DNA of 64,000 nt from Chlorokybus atmophyticus (Eukaryota; Streptophyta; Chlorokybophyceae; Chlorokybales; Chlorokybaceae). This document shows positions 33,766-44,517 of this stretch, one piece after another. The stretch is taken from NCBI GenBank assembly GCA_009103225.1, contig RHPI01003578.1, positions 18,534 to 82,533 on the forward strand, in the 5' to 3' direction. The notes beneath the pieces are model-generated. The model was not told the DNA's origin. It made no database searches and saw only the letters and a list, made by a program, of their open reading frames with translations. Both the position numbers and the translations under genes were made by a program. The stretch's first letter is position 1, and every line of letters starts with the position of its first letter.

Positions 33766-36120
33766 ATGAGTGGGCACTGTGACACTAACACCGGTAAGCG
33801 CGATGGCCACAGCCACTGCTATCACCGACTTCGCAGCAATAAAATAAAACGCACAAATCCCGCTCCAGGTACAGGACCACTTGTATCAGAGAGCGTTGAA
33901 ACCGCTCTCGCGCCACTGACCGGCGCTATCGCAACCACTATCAGTGCTAGTGTTGTCGAGTTCGCTGCCACTGCAGCGACGCGCGCAGCTACGTTGCCCG
34001 TCCTCGACATCACTCAGGCTGTCGCGCGAGGTCAGCAAGCTGAGCGCGCATGGGAGACCATCATGCATGAAGTAGATTGTGAAAGGTATCACATGGGTGA
34101 TGCTTGTATCCGGTCAGCTTGCCCTCCCACACAAGAGTCGAGAGTCGAAGGTATGTGCTGAGCACGTGGACTCCGGACTTAGCAAGACGGTCGAGCCAGG
34201 ACGGACTCCGGACTAGATGCTGAGTAGAGCGTTGGGAGAAACCGCGTAGCTTTGTGAATACGTAAGCTTAGTAGGCGTGGCTTAGCTTGTTGAAAAGCTC
34301 TGGTCGTGAGCTAAACATCACAACTTAAAGCGCGTTGAAAGGCTGAGTAGTCGCGCACGTGGTGCTTGCAAATGTAGACGTGTGTAGAAACTGGTGGGGT
34401 ATAAAACCCCTAAACCCCTGGACTTGTATGGCATTAAAGGCAGTAGCAGTCATGCTCTTGTGTTGATGTTGTTGGCGTGTCACTTGCACGTGTGTATGTA
34501 AACATAGATCCCACTACCATTGCTTTTGGGCGAGGAGGAGAGCGCACCACGCACGTTGAATGCAGTAATTGTGTCTTCTCACTGCATGAGCCTCACACCC
34601 TGCCAGAGCAGACTCAGCGGCAACTGAAGGATAAAATCCTTGCCAGCACGGCGCATCCTATGCGAGACCGCGTCTTTGTGGTCATAACACCTGTTGTGCT
34701 GGAGTTGGCCCTGCAGCTGTTCTAAACTTTGCATGACAACATGCAGAACGCGCCACGCCAGCGCATACACACCCGTCGCAAGCCTTTCGAGCCAAGTTAG
34801 CTGAACACGTATCCTGACCGGCAACCCAATATGCAGCAGCACATCAGTGAGGCATCCAACATGTGTTTTGGTAACGACGAAGCATGGAGGCCCCTCAGTA
34901 CTGCTCGGCCTCACGAGCGATACACCGCTATGGAACAAGCGTTCACCTGGCGGTAGGAACAAACTGCAGCTATCAACGCAAGAGCGCAAGCCTTTGCTGC
35001 TGCTTGCACTACCGTTCTTCAACCAACAATTGCTGGCCCATCATTCAGCACGACATCTTTTGCCGTTGCGCCCGACATTGACCAGGTGAGGGCGCTGGCC
35101 CAACAAATAAGGGAGGTAATCGCCTCGCTGCTACCCGCCTTGGTGGAAGACTTGCCTGATGATAAACGAGATTCAGAGAGAGGCTACCTCACACCACAAG
35201 GTGTACACAACAGGATGGAGCAAGCTCAGCTGGAGAACAGCAAGTTCGCACTGCCCTGTTGCGACAAGCGACCATGCTACATCAAAAAGAAGGCATCGGC
35301 CTGAGACGGATGATTGGGATGTGAGCAAGTGGCAATGCTGCGCGAGCGACACTAGTGACTTGGCTAGTCACCAATCATCCCGTACTCCCTCTGATCGCAT
35401 TCGGCACCAATTCGTTATGCTTGGACGCCTTCCTTCGCTTACTACGGCAAGCCTACCACGAGGTTGCTATGAGTGGAAGTAGCGCAACAACGCGGACGCA
35501 TCGCAGGAACTTATGAGTAGCACGTCCATCAGCCAGAGATTTACCGCACTGTGCGTGCACGAGCAACTATGGTGCTAAAAGTGGGGGAGATTAATGGCAG
35601 ATGGGATGCCTACATGGTTGGGATCCTCAGGGTTGCCACTATTGCTCATGACAAAAAAGCGCGACTCTTGCGCGTAATGTATCCAACCCATGCTTCAGAA
35701 CCATCGCTGCAGTGATGTGGTCGATAACACAACATCCACATGGGAAGGTACACTGGTCAGGGAGGCGGCTCATGCAGTATACTAAACTTATGTGGAAAAA
35801 CAGGCTGCACGGGAAGCGAGCCCACAAACACCCGGTCCTCAAGGGTTTTCCCCACAGCCATTGGCTACGCCGCCAGGTATGACCCCGGCCATATAGAGGC
35901 GCAATCCCCCTGCGCCACAACCATGGCAGCTATAGGCAGCATCGCCAGCACCCAGGCCGCAGCGGACATACCAACAGCCAACACAAGGACGGTTCGGCCA
36001 CGCAGCGGACAAGGCGGTTCTCAAGACTCAGCCGGCCGAGGGGCGCTAGCCGCATTGCGCTCGACACCATCGGAGGAGATTGTAGCAGCAGTCACCCCAC
36101 GCACACGCTACCGACGCTTT
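33766..36120 (+). pseudogene. Middle region of the methyltransferase element, solo-LTR interrupted
   Basis: Frames at 33766-34077 and, after the solo LTR, 34510-34725 join without a shift. Further pieces follow at about 34830-34950, 34960-35303 (an Ala-rich part, then VRALAQQIREVIASLLPALV) and 35710-36000 (a Pro/Gln-rich part, PQTPGPQGFSPQPLATPP). Several stops separate them. This could be a second gag-like protein or the N terminus of pol; I do not recognise a domain. Confidence 0.5.
34078..34504 (+). mobile_element. Solo LTR, family C, inside the methyltransferase element
   Basis: Starts TGTGAAAGGTATCACATG and ends GTATGTAAACA. It is flanked by a perfect TAGAT duplication (34073-34077 and 34505-34509). 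It matches the solo LTR at 8866-9323 (-) over its length, including GGGGTATAAAACCCC (TATA box at about 34400). Both end sequences are slightly mutated from TGTTGA...TCAACA. Confidence 0.92.
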
Positions 36121-36482
36121 AAGCGGCTGCGCATCAACATCAACGTTGCGATGATCGCCAATAAAAGCACGCATATTACCATCAATGGGCGAGCACCCAA
36201 GCGCGTGATGTTAGATTCCGGAGCCCATCCTGTCATAATTAGACGTTACCTCGCACGCGACCTCGGCATTACCAGCGCTGATGCCCTGCCCATACGTGCT
36301 TGGCACAGCAACCGGCAGCCGGGACAAGGATTGACATCACCAAGCAGGCCCTCTGCATTCGCTTTACAGGGTTGGACCCTTCCAACAACACCGAGGTCAT
36401 ACATAAGTGTGTGGTCACACTTGCAGGATTCTTCGACCTGCTGCTAAGACAGGACTTCAACTTTCCTGTTGCATGGGGCTGA
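36121..36482 (+). pseudogene. Retropepsin-like aspartic protease
   Basis: RVMLDSGAHPVII carries the catalytic D-S-G-A motif at 36214-36225. After a frame change at about 36290 the fold continues (FTGLDPSNNTEVIHKCVV) and ends LLRQDFNFPVAWG, the position of the usual LGxDF segment. The protease would cut the element's polyprotein. A TGA follows the domain at 36480. Confidence 0.75.
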
Positions 36483-36880
36483 ACTGCTGGACAGAGAAGG
36501 CATGATTTCGTCCCTATTGGATGAGGAGGATGGAGAGGTTCAAGGATACCTGCCTCTCGAGCTGGTGGCTCGCACTCGCTTTTAATAAAAGTTAGCTACG
36601 ACAGCCACCTACAAGTCGGCTTCAACAACCACTAACAGGTCAGCAGTGGTAGTCACTAACCAGGACTCTCCTATCCCATACAATAAGTCCTAGGAGGATG
36701 CCAGCAAAGAAGTGGCCCAACAGAAACCATCTGAACGCTGTTGGCGCGCACAAGTGGTCGCACATTTACTACTAACCAGACCACGGCTCACTGCACGGTT
36801 CCCTCTCTATAATGATCAAGTTGTAGTCCAGGAGCAACATCAGGTGGCCACCGGAGTAATAGAGTTTTTCGCCGACAACA
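36483..36880 (+). other. Linker between protease and methyltransferase
   Basis: Interrupted frames without an identified domain; part reads LDEEDGEVQGYLPLELVAR. The methyltransferase homology begins after it. Confidence 0.4.
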
Positions 36881-36884
36881 AGGC

Positions 36885-37860
36885 ATCACCGTGTTGAAAC
36901 TGTTTGAAGGTATAGGTAGTGGCCTTGCCGCTGTCCTCAACACCGGCGTGCCGGTCACCGAGTACCTCTACTATGACCGCGTGTGGTCCTGATCAACACG
37001 CACAGATTGCCCTGCGCCACCACTTTTGCCACCTACACATATACTACCCGCAGCAACTGCCACTATCAGCACTACAAGGCAGTCTGAAGGCACTACCACA
37101 GGACATTCGTTTAATCACTGCGGATCACCTCCTGGCAATGGGCAACATCGACCTGCTGATAGCAGGATGAGATTGTCAAGGACACTCCAGTACAGGAAGA
37201 GGCCAAGGTCTCATTGATCCTCCCTTGCAACTGTCTTTAGAGCTGATGCGCGTCATTATGGGTCTACTGAGCAACCAGAGTTTCAGGCCTCTGGGGTACA
37301 TCATCAAAAACGTGCACTCCGAGGACGATAAGCGTTATCACGTGGTCAACAGCTTTCGACAGGTGTGTTCCCTGTTAGAGCATCTTCTTAAAAGTAACGC
37401 AGCGCGTCATGGATCCCGTGCTCATTGTGTCCGGGTCAAGTGGACCAACCTGGCTACAATCAAGGAGCTTTTCGCCGCTGAATATCTGCACAACAGTTGT
37501 TTACGCGATTGCACCGTCGATACTGTTTTGTATCCTTGGCGCACAGCACAGCTGGTCACGCCACATGATGACCAGTACTTCTACCGGTGCAACCAACCTG
37601 ATCAACCGCGCCGTGCGCTCCCCTATCTAGTGCTTTACCCAGGATAATACACCTTCCGCAACAAAGGCGAAGGTGTCAAATTTCAACACAAGCCAGCTTG
37701 AGGCACCCAGCACTTGTGAGCGCGAACACGCCATGAGATTCTCTTTAGGCACTATCACAGGTTCTATGCTGACCGACAGTCAGCAGTGTCAGTTGTTGGG
37801 GCGCGCCATGGATCATAGCATCATGGTGTGGTTGTTGGAGATGTGCTTTTTCTCTCAAAG
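36885..37860 (+). pseudogene. Cytosine-5 DNA methyltransferase domain inside a retroelement
   Basis: The conserved order of C5-methyltransferase motifs can be read. Motif I, which binds S-adenosylmethionine, is VLKLFEGIGSGLAAV (FEGIG at 36903-36917). Motif IV is DLLIAG*DCQGHS with the catalytic Cys codon at 37174-37176; a stop (37168-37170) and Asp replace the usual residues before Cys. Motif VI is GYIIKNV (37297-37314), the ENV box with Glu changed to Lys. Motif VIII is GSRAHCVRVKWTNL (about 37411-37452). Motifs IX-X are CEREHAMRF and LLGRAMDH (about 37710-37815). Frame changes fall near 36980 and 37650. The family transfers a methyl group from SAM to cytosine in DNA. At about 320 residues it is a catalytic domain without targeting domains. 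The motif VIII-X wording recalls DNMT3/DRM-like enzymes more than DNMT1, but placement needs a tree. The copy is dead. Confidence 0.88.
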
Positions 37861-37912
37861 ATCGCCATGTGTCCTTTCAGGAGCTCAAACACCGGGGGGG
37901 GGGGGGGGGGGG

Positions 37913-38028
37913 NNNNNNNNNNNNNNNNNNNNNNNNNNNNNNNNNNNNNNNNNNNNNNNNNNNNNNNNNNNNNNNNNNNNNNNNNNNNNNNNNNNNNNNN
38001 NNNNNNNNNNNNNNNNNNNNNNNNNNNN
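37913..38028. other. Assembly gap (116 N)
   Basis: A run of N directly after a 19-base G run (37894-37912) and before another G-rich stretch (ATGGGGGGGGGGC). It falls between the methyltransferase and RT, so a linker of unknown true length is missing. Confidence 0.98.
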
Positions 38029-38199
38029 AACATGGGGGGGGGGCGAATCGCGTTTAAAAGATCAAAGTTGCACACACTGCCCTCGAGATCGCCCACATGG
38101 AGGAGCAGGCAGCAGGCGCTGTGGACATTCCAGTAGTCGCCAACGCTACCTCTTAGCCCCACGCCATCGAAGCGCAGGCTACATGCCAGATACGAGAAC

Positions 38200-39600
38200 A
38201 ACTCGAGGCTCTCCTCAACAAGTGGAGGAGCCAGTTCAGCTTCGGCGTGTAGGAGCTGATCTGCTCAATTTACCAAGTGGACATCGAGTTGATGGACCCC
38301 GAACTGGTGTTCCGATGACAGTACAGACTTTCCAAGTTTTAAGAAAGCTTGGTGGAGCAGAGGTGCAAGGCGCTGTTAGATGCAGGCCTGATTAAGGAGA
38401 CATTATCGGACTTTGCGTCCGCGACCGTCATGCCCCTTGAAGAAGAATGCAACAGGCAACTGGACAAACCGGCGTATGTTCAGTGATTACCGCCCCCTCA
38501 ATAACAAGACCAAGCAAGATAGATACCCAATGTCTACTGCACAAGGTATTTTTAATGATGTAGGAGACTGTACAGTCTTCAGTATCGTGGACATGCGCTA
38601 AGGGTACTACCACATTGCCATTAAGCAGAAGGACAAGCACAAGGCCTCCTTCTGGGGCAACCCACAGCTGTACCAGTGGAAGGTCATGCCCTTCAAACTG
38701 AACAATGCTCTTGCCAAGTTCCAGCGTATAATGGACAAAGCCCTCAAGGGATTTGACTTCGCACGCTGCTACATCAACCACATCCTCATCTTCGGTCGCA
38801 GCAATGATGATGAGAAGCATCTTGGGCACATCGAGGTGGTGCTACAGAAACCGAAGGAAGTAGGGATGACGGTGCACCCCGACAAGTGCACCTTCTTTAC
38901 CCACAATGTACCGTATCTAGTGCACATGATCGTGCCCCACGGTGTATATGTACAGCAGGCCAAGGTGGAGGCACGGGTGGCCATCCCTTGCCTCGCAGAT
39001 CTCAAGCGACTACGTGCTTTTCTCGATCTTGCCAACTACTATAGACGGTTCGTCAAGGACTTCGCAAAGATCGTGTGGCCACTTAATGAGCTGAGGAAGG
39101 ACACGGAGTTCATGTGAAAAGAGGCACAATAAAAGACCTTTGAGGAGTTGAAGCTCCAACTTACCACACCTCCCATTCTTCAGCGACTTGACGACAACAT
39201 ATCATCCTGCACATAGATTGGCGCAAGCTTGGCATGGGAGCAGTGCTCGTGCAGCACGATGACAACAAAAAGGAGCGCGTAGTGATGTATACCAGCCGCA
39301 GCACCAACAGCGCTGAGGCCAACCACAGCAGCTATAAGGGGGAATGTCTCGCCGTAGTATGGGCCATCTCCTCCTTCCGCCCCTTTCTGTTTAGTTGGCA
39401 ATTCCAACTGATCACCGACCACCAACCACTGAAGTGGCTGATGACCAACCAGCACCTGACAAGCAAGCGGGCACGGTGGGCACCACTGCTGCAGGTATAA
39501 CTTTGAGGTGGAGCATCGGGTAGGCCTATTTCAGGATGCAGACGGCCTTAGTCGCAACCCTCACCTTAGCACCAACGATGTGACAAAAGCCCGACACGAG
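38200..39600 (+). pseudogene. Gypsy-type RT and RNase H of the methyltransferase element
   Basis: RT starts at about 38200 (LVEQRCKALLDAGLIKE near 38350) and continues at 38413-39117. The palm motif A reads SIVDMR*GYYHI with a stop. The catalytic YxDD box is YINH (38770-38781), so both active-site Asp are lost. The connection FLDLANYYRRFVKDF is normal. RNase H at 39234-39500 has GAVLVQHDDNKKERVV and ITDHQPLKWL. The mutations rule out activity. Confidence 0.88.
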
Positions 39601-40000
39601 TTGGGCCTGCAGCCGCACCTCTAAATGTAGCGGCCTTGTTTGCTGTCGCTGCACTACGTCCAGGACGCAAGACCTAGGCCACTAAGGCAGCAGCAGACGA
39701 GGACGTGCCTTCTCTTGGGCCCATTCTTACCTTCACCGTCACCGCCCCTTTATAAAAGGAAGCGCTCGCCACCGACCCTGAGGTGGACAATGAGGAGTTG
39801 GCATCCACCGACACACGACAGGACATCTGGATTGACAACCCGTCCCTCGCACTGCTCCAAACTGGACAATTTCCAGCAGGCATGAGCGCGCGCAAGACGG
39901 CCGCATCAGTTAATGCACTTAGCACTATTGTTGGGCCGACGACAAGCTGTACCGACGGATACAGATTGAGGACAAGAAGGTCCCAGCACCAACTGCGCGA
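39601..40000 (+). other. RNase H-integrase linker
   Basis: Interrupted frames, including an acidic TDPEVDNEELASTD stretch, link RNase H to the integrase zinc-binding region. No separate gene. Confidence 0.4.
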
Positions 40001-41293
40001 AAAGGCATCGTCGCTGCTCTTCACACCGAGCTCGAACACTTCGGTGTCAAGCGCACGGCCAGTCTGGTCAAAACTCAGTACTTGTGGTATGGGGTGCACA
40101 AACAGGTGCGCAAGTTTGTCAGCGACTGCCAGCAGTGTGACATGGTCCGCGCGAGCCTCAACACGCGTTACGCCACCTTGCATCCCCTCCCCATCTCGGA
40201 ACTGTTCTACCGCTGGGGAGTGGACATCCTCAGGGACTTATCGCCCTCAGCACGAGGCAACCGCTACATTGTCATCATGATCGAGCACTTTTCCAAATGG
40301 GTGGAGCTAGTGCCCCTTCCCAATAAAAGCAGCGAGGGAGTAGCCCAGGCTTTCCTCTCCCATGTACTCAAACGCTTCTGCAGCTGTGCTGAAGTCATCA
40401 CCGACTAAGGTACGGAGTTCAAAAGAGCCTCCGGAGGAGCCTTTGACAAGCTCGTGGACAGATACTTCATCAACCATCGCCGCACTTTACGCGACCATCC
40501 ACAAGACTCTGGTCTTGCTGAGCGTACCGTGCAGATCATCAAGAAGGCTTTGCGCAAGTACGTCCTCGACTACGAGAAGAACACATGGGATGACCACCTC
40601 CCATGGGTAGCACTGAGGTACCGGCTGTCCAAGCAGGCAGCATTGCGGGAGTACATCCCGTACTATTTGCTATATGAAAGGCAGCCATCGCTCCCTTTGC
40701 GCGCACAGCAGGAAGTCGACAGAGTGGTGGACAATGTCGACAACCCGGACGAGATGCTGTATGATCTAATAGTGCGCAGCGCACTGTTTGAGCACACTGT
40801 CCCCATGGCCTTCAACAACCGGCGCGCTGCTCAGCACCGCGACACGCTTCGCTACGAGCGTGTGCGCAGCGGTTCTTACAAGGAGCGAGAACGCTGCTTC
40901 CACCTAAGAAACTTCGGCTACCGCATGGCGGCCACACACGACACCCTCGACACCTCCGACAGGCACGCTGTCTATAAGGTATTGAACGTGTATCCGATAG
41001 GGGTACTGGACTTTCAGAGACAACAAGGCGAGCACACGAAGGACGACAAGGTGAACTGCGCGCCCTGTCATCGTCCCCACGTCGCTGGCTTCAGCAAGAT
41101 CCAGCACCCTCGATCATTGCGAAGCACCCGCTGCGAGAAATATGGCAGTGCCGACAACGACCCGGTGATGCTGTTATGCGAAGGCTGCAACCAAGGCATG
41201 CACAACTACTGCCTTGACCCATTAGACAAGGTGCCGCTGTGGGAGTATTCGTGCGATGACTGCCGCATCAACGGTCCTCCACACAGTTGGTAA
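40000..41293 (+). pseudogene. Integrase with C-terminal PHD finger
   Basis: A zinc-binding H2C2 region (about 40010-40150, with VSDCQQCDMVRAS) is followed by the integrase core: first Asp in WGVDILRDL, second in VITD at about 40400 (followed by a TAA stop), and Glu in LAERTVQIIKK. The frame 40454-41293 is open to the end. At its C terminus, where chromoviruses carry a chromodomain, lies a PHD finger (41132-41263): CEKYGSAD, VMLLCEGCNQGMHNYC and YSCDDC. The second zinc ligand is Tyr instead of Cys. PHD fingers read histone H3 tails, so it may have guided integration to marked chromatin. Confidence 0.85.
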
Positions 41294-41573
41294 CAGCTGA
41301 GTCCAAAAGCAGGAGGCTACCCCAGAATATCAGGGCCGTGGCTTGTTGACTGTGTGTACTACAGCACAATAGGTACAGCAAGGAGGAGAGCGTGACCAGC
41401 TCTACTACTGACCGATCCTCACATAGGTTCATCCCTGCGCCTATGCCTATGGCTGAGGGGTTGTCTTTGTTTGTGTTGCTCTAATGCTGCGTGTAGCACC
41501 AGCATGCCCACGGCATGAGCGCTCGTCGGCAGTGTGCCCGAGACGGCATGACCCTCAATCATGGCAGGCACGA

Positions 41574-41706
41574 CGCTTGGCCTGGTCGGCAAGGGCGTAA
41601 ACACAACGGCATCATACACTATGACACATGATACATATGCCGCTTGGCCTGGTCGGCAAGGGCATAAACACAACGGCATCATACACTATGACACATGATA
41701 CATATG
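41574..41706 (+). repeat. Tandem duplication, 67-bp unit x 2
   Basis: CGCTTGGCCTGGTCGGCAAG begins both units (41574 and 41641). They differ at one base near the start (GGGCGTAAA / GGGCATAAA). The sequence is outside any gene I can see. Confidence 0.92.
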
Positions 41707-41857
41707 AACAAACTCACCTACCATGCCATTGCCGCCGCCACCGCCCTAGGCTGGCCTGGCCTGCAAGAAGAACGGTTGGGTTGCGCTGTTGCGCTTAACA
41801 TGACATCATGCATGCAACTTAACTACTATGTGTACACACACATTCACAAACTCACCA

Positions 41858-41938
41858 ATTGTCGCCGCCGCCACCACCGCCGTCACTGCCACCGTCACCG
41901 TTGCCGCCGCCGCCGCCGCCGTCACCGCCGCCGCCGCA
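41858..41938. repeat. (GCC)n microsatellite
   Basis: GCCGCCGCC with CACC and GTCACC interruptions. The surrounding 41300-42700 has no supported gene. Confidence 0.9.
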
Positions 41939-42722
41939 CAACTGTCTTCAATTATGAAGTCGTTCGGCGTTTAAAATGCTGCTTTTCAACTGCTCAACGG
42001 CTTCAAGTTTAATGGTATGATTGTACCATAAAAATAGCACAACGCCTCCATTGTACAATCAAATTATGAGCTCCGTAGATGATACTTTGATGGGACTGTT
42101 GTACCATCACAATGGTGCTATTGTTTCATTAGGTGTGCCGAGTATAATTAACCGGACTAATAGGTACTCGCCGCCATCGCTCGTTCCTCTTAGGAGACTT
42201 AGTCGGAACTTGCGTGGTCTTGCTTGTTAATGTAGGTTAATCGCCACTGCGGCTTGTGTACGGCCGGCGGCCGCGGGTCAACTCTGACTCCTTGGTATCG
42301 ACCGTCGCCATAAGGGCCTGAACATACACTTGATTGCCATAACAGGTAGGTTGCCATTGCGGAAGCTGTATGATCGGCGGTCAAAATATATTGCTGTCAC
42401 GTTATTACCGATAGGCAATAGTCCACTGTACTGTACAATAGGCGGTCGGCAATGAAGTAGGGTCCATAGTATGCACCGGCAGTGCGTTCATTCCCTTTAT
42501 GGTCCAAGTTGTTTGGGTTCGTTAGGGCTAAATAGGATTAGGCACCCCGACAGTCCCTCGTTCTCTTGTCAGCCACCATGTAAGTTTTGCAACGGTTACA
42601 ATTATTCATGTTGCCAACAGACTGCCATATGTTGTGAACATTGTCCACAACATGCTTCAACCCAAACTTTAAACAGACGACGCTATGCCACATCAATCGA
42701 GCAGCATGTATATAATATAAAG

Positions 42723-44051
42723 TTACCTCTTTGTTGTCATCAAAAGTTGCTCATCCAGGGTACTTATGTCAACATTGTCATTGGTGTCTTGTAATATCAC
42801 TCCGGCGATGTCCGGTGGCAACAACGCGGCATCAAGTTTTTCACAATAATTGAGCGACATTGGCCAATAATTGGGAAAAGGGTTGACCCAACCACGGTGC
42901 TCATGCCGTTCGCGTAACAAATGCACATCTTGTATACGCTGCATTATGCAGTCTGCATATTATATGTACCGTACTTGATATTGTCACTATTATATACGCC
43001 ACTAGCAATATAGTAGCGATTTATATAATTGGACATCAAAATCTCAGCAATCTTTAGAGTTGTGTTGGAGCCTTGCAATATGCGTGGCAACAAGCGATAA
43101 AAACCTTCCAATGCATTTGTTCCGCGTGCGCTGACAAAGCGCGGTGCTGTTCCGAATTTTGCAACATTTTATTACAGCTTAAATGACAATGCATTTGGGA
43201 AACATTTGTCATCATGACGGGTACTACAAGTTCGAGTCGCATTTGCACGAATCACTTACCGCTTAATTTACCATCGCAGATCAGCTGCATTCATCTTTCA
43301 TGCAGACCTTCCATTCCAAATGTTCAAAGTTGTGTATGAGTGGTTGCGTTAGGCACTGCTGTAAATGTATGAATGGCTGCTTGAATACGTTGTTTTAATA
43401 ACACCTTTTTGAGTATACGATGTGGAATGCGTTGTCGCTACTATTGCTCCGCCACCCCATCCACATTGTCCGCGAACTTCATTGTAATATCATTTAAATG
43501 ACGATGGTGAAGGCTTTGCTTATCATAATCTCTTAGATACATGGCATGCTTCGGCTCATTAAGGAACTTACCTGCGCCCGCGATAAAAATATAATATGTA
43601 GATTATATCGCTATTGCTTGTACATAATCTTACCATAACTTAACGAGTTTGAGCTTATCCTTTAAGGGGTGCGCATCCGGTATCAATCGTTAATGGCGGA
43701 CCATAAAATGCCAAGGATCTTCAAGATTACAATCTGTGGGGTCAAATGCGCGCTGTAGTAACAATTGTTAAGCAGCGGTGTTATCACAGTTATCGCTTGC
43801 AAACTTTGCATAAAATATATCGCTTGTTAATCCAGCACGCAGCATGCACAGTTTGCCATACGGCTTGTATATCAATGTCTCGTACACGCACTTGACTGTT
43901 TATAGTTGGCAATGGTCACTGCGCCACCTTTCGCAGCTCGCCAAGTACATCTTTCAACAATGCACTGAGTACAAAATACCAGGCCCCTACTCGTTTCTTC
44001 CCTTTATAAAGAGTCAACAGTGCTTCAGCTAACTTTTCTCCGCTTTACGTA
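42723..44051 (-). pseudogene. Decayed transposase-like gene, 3' half
   Basis: Reading right to left, coding-like pieces with stops and possible introns appear: YKPYGKLCMLRAGLTSDI and FASDNCDN at 43850-43760, EPKHAMYLRDYDKQSLHHRH at 43560-43500, RFVSARGTNALEGFYRLLP at 43140-43085, and YINRYYIASGVYNSD with YGTYNMQT at 43030-42960. An open 73-codon end follows (42944-42723). The RGTxxLEGF and YINRY..YGTY wording resembles the C-terminal part of a transposase-like family of algae and animals that I cannot name with confidence. The 5' half lies beyond Gypsy 2 at 51.07-53.04 kb. Confidence 0.45.
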
Positions 44052-44056
44052 CAAAT

Positions 44057-44394
44057 TGTCAGGAGAGGGGGTGCTCCCTCCTCCCTTTAACCCCCTACCC
44101 CAACACCACCACCAGCCACGTCGCCCACGCCGCCGCCGCCTGGGGCAACTGCCGAAGCAGAAGATCCCCTGGCTATAGTAGTCGCTGCGTTAGCAGCGCC
44201 GCCATGCGGTTGATATCGACATGAGACTCATGTCTCATGTCGATATCAGTGTTACAGATAAGTAACACGACATTAGGGCCTTAACATAGGTTAACGGTCT
44301 TAATGTGGCTTAATAGGCTGTATAATCCCGTTGGGACCCTTATTTAATCTTAAATAAGGGTGGGAAACCTCTATGGAGGTAGCACACCGTTGCA
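44057..44394 (-). repeat. 3' LTR of Gypsy 2
   Basis: 338 bases. On the minus strand it begins TGCAACGGTGTGC (TGTAACGG in the other LTR) and ends CTCCTGACA. It contains the 16-bp hairpin at 44212-44247 and a short second hairpin (GTGTTAC/GTAACAC) right after it. Confidence 0.94.
44212..44247. repeat. 16-bp hairpin in the Gypsy 2 3' LTR
   Basis: GATATCGACATGAGAC pairs perfectly with GTCTCATGTCGATATC around the loop TCAT. The other LTR has the same hairpin at 50884-50919 with one base pair exchanged (G-C to C-G). Confidence 0.95.
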
Positions 44395-44517
44395 TTCCCC
44401 CCCCACTTAGGTTTTAATGTCCTCATTAAAGGGTTAGCAAAGGCCCCCCACGAGAAAAAGAACGAAAGTAGTAAGAGAATCAGGGCCGAAGCGGTAAAGA
44501 TGTTTGCCAGCACCCTT

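Larger units (their letters stand above)
31800..41293 (+). mobile_element. Gypsy-type retroelement encoding a DNA methyltransferase and PHD finger
   Basis: The order of domains is gag with zinc knuckles (32.2-33.4), further gag/pol-linker frames (33.8-36.1), aspartic protease (36.1-36.5), cytosine-5 methyltransferase (36.9-37.86), assembly gap (37.91-38.03), RT (38.2-39.1), RNase H (39.2-39.6), integrase (40.0-41.0) and PHD finger (41.13-41.26). All parts read in the + direction and all carry stops or frameshifts. A solo LTR of another family has inserted at 34078-34504. Removing that insert and one target duplication keeps the reading frame, so both sides belong to one element. Neither terminal LTR is identified. 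Confidence 0.85.
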
